Source: Bryobacteraceae bacterium
GTDB taxonomy: Bacteria; Acidobacteriota; Terriglobia; Bryobacterales; Bryobacteraceae
Assembly (NCBI GenBank): GCA_025056455.1
Contig: JANWVY010000001.1
Span: forward strand, 939,757-1,003,756
Direction of reading: 5' to 3'
DNA: 64,000 nt
Shown in pieces: positions 63,727 to 64,000 of this stretch. The first letter of the stretch is position 1. Each line of letters opens with the position of its first letter. A program made the position numbers and the translations under genes. The notes under the pieces are model-generated. The model saw only the letters and a list, made by a program, of their open reading frames with translations, did no database searches and was not told the origin of the DNA.

Positions 63727-64000
63727 CACTCTTTTTCTACGCCGCTGTTCCAGTAATGGAACATCTCTTCCGCCGTGGGCACTCTCAGCGGACGTACCAA
63801 CCGAAAGCCGAGCCATTGGGCGTCGGTGTGATACCAAATACTCTTCGGTAGCTGGGGGTCCTGCATCTTCCAACTGGGATCCGAGGGGGTGCGCGCGGCG
63901 CAACGCAAACTCGCAGCGTCGTCGTTCCAAGAGCCGCCCCGCACCGCGTGCGGATAGGGCTTCGTGGCTTTCACCCACGGCATGCGCGCAGGGCCGGGGC
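63726..64000 (-). CDS. Formylglycine-generating enzyme (SUMF1) family protein, 3' end only
   Basis: Only the C-terminal 91 residues are in the window. They carry the SUMF1/FGE signature [20 protein letters not shown], then [20 protein letters not shown] and the closing [10 protein letters not shown]. The rest is beyond 64000. True FGEs oxidise Cys to formylglycine on sulfatases; most relatives have other roles. The active-site cysteines of canonical FGEs cannot be judged from this piece. It overlaps apbE by one base. Confidence 0.85.
   Translation of the reverse strand, partial: PGPARMPWVKATKPYPHAVRGGSWNDDAASLRCAARTPSDPSWKMQDPQLPKSIWYHTDAQWLGFRLVRPLRVPTAEEMFHYWNSGVEKE

Noticed and set aside
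63727-63978. Upstream extension of the apbE frame
   Set aside because: The other frame here encodes SUMF1 signature residues, and the apbE start at 63726 overlaps its stop; the extension lacks ApbE features.

Overview
The window looks like a chromosomal segment of an Acidobacteriota bacterium, most likely from the Solibacter/Bryobacter side of the phylum. This is inferred from an Oar-type TonB-dependent transporter with an N-terminal carboxypeptidase-regulatory-like domain, a bacillithiol gene (bshC), CarD, a three-subunit cytochrome b558-type succinate dehydrogenase, many secreted TPR, FecR and beta-propeller proteins, and moderately high GC. No database search was possible, so the assignment rests on recognised families only.

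Layout. 1-4600 is an rRNA operon on the minus strand: 16S, tRNA-Ala(TGC), tRNA-Ile(GAT), then 23S, which runs off the left edge. A good promoter lies near 4531-4559. 4715-11697 holds a TonB-dependent transporter with a late frameshift, a secreted beta-helix protein, and a regulator joining an IclR-type HTH to a sugar-binding-protein-like sensor. 11700-13560 is a decayed siphovirus-like prophage (capsid E fragments, other phage remnants, intact hicB, nonsense-mutated hicA) next to tRNA-Pro(GGG). 13900-18906 carries an HpcH/HpaI aldolase, bshC and, divergently, cyaY-hemW-ltaE. 18910-32888 is mostly housekeeping and secreted genes: a DUF3604 propeller protein, a PDZ pseudo-hydrolase, TPR, YkgJ, Nudix, polX, RidA, a PQQ-type propeller, truA, PP2C, carD and a polysaccharide-deacetylase-like protein. 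33084-36461 is sdhCAB. 36499-40019 has an antiporter, an amino-acid permease and thiE. 40141-46269 has a subtilase, a FecR-like protein, a 14-bp minisatellite, a TPR protein and an esterase. 46356-48168 is a two-component system. 48244-54052 is a minus-strand run: a periplasmic adaptor, class I fumarase, a decaheme cytochrome, an outer-membrane barrel and a small haem protein. 54134-57812 holds an enoyl-reductase-like MDR and cell-envelope hypotheticals. 57955-62001 is a sulfate assimilation operon (cysD, cysN, APS-reductase-type cysH, TauE/SafE). 62097-63726 has efp and apbE, and a formylglycine-generating-enzyme-like gene leaves the right edge.

The most notable systems are three. First, a translationally coupled decaheme cytochrome and outer-membrane barrel with a small CxxCH protein, which looks like a porin-cytochrome electron conduit. 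Second, a sulfate assimilation operon whose CysN carries a shrunken CysC-like tail without a P-loop, upstream of an iron-sulfur APS reductase that needs no APS kinase. Third, an elongation factor P whose modification-site residue reads as Asn rather than Lys or Arg.
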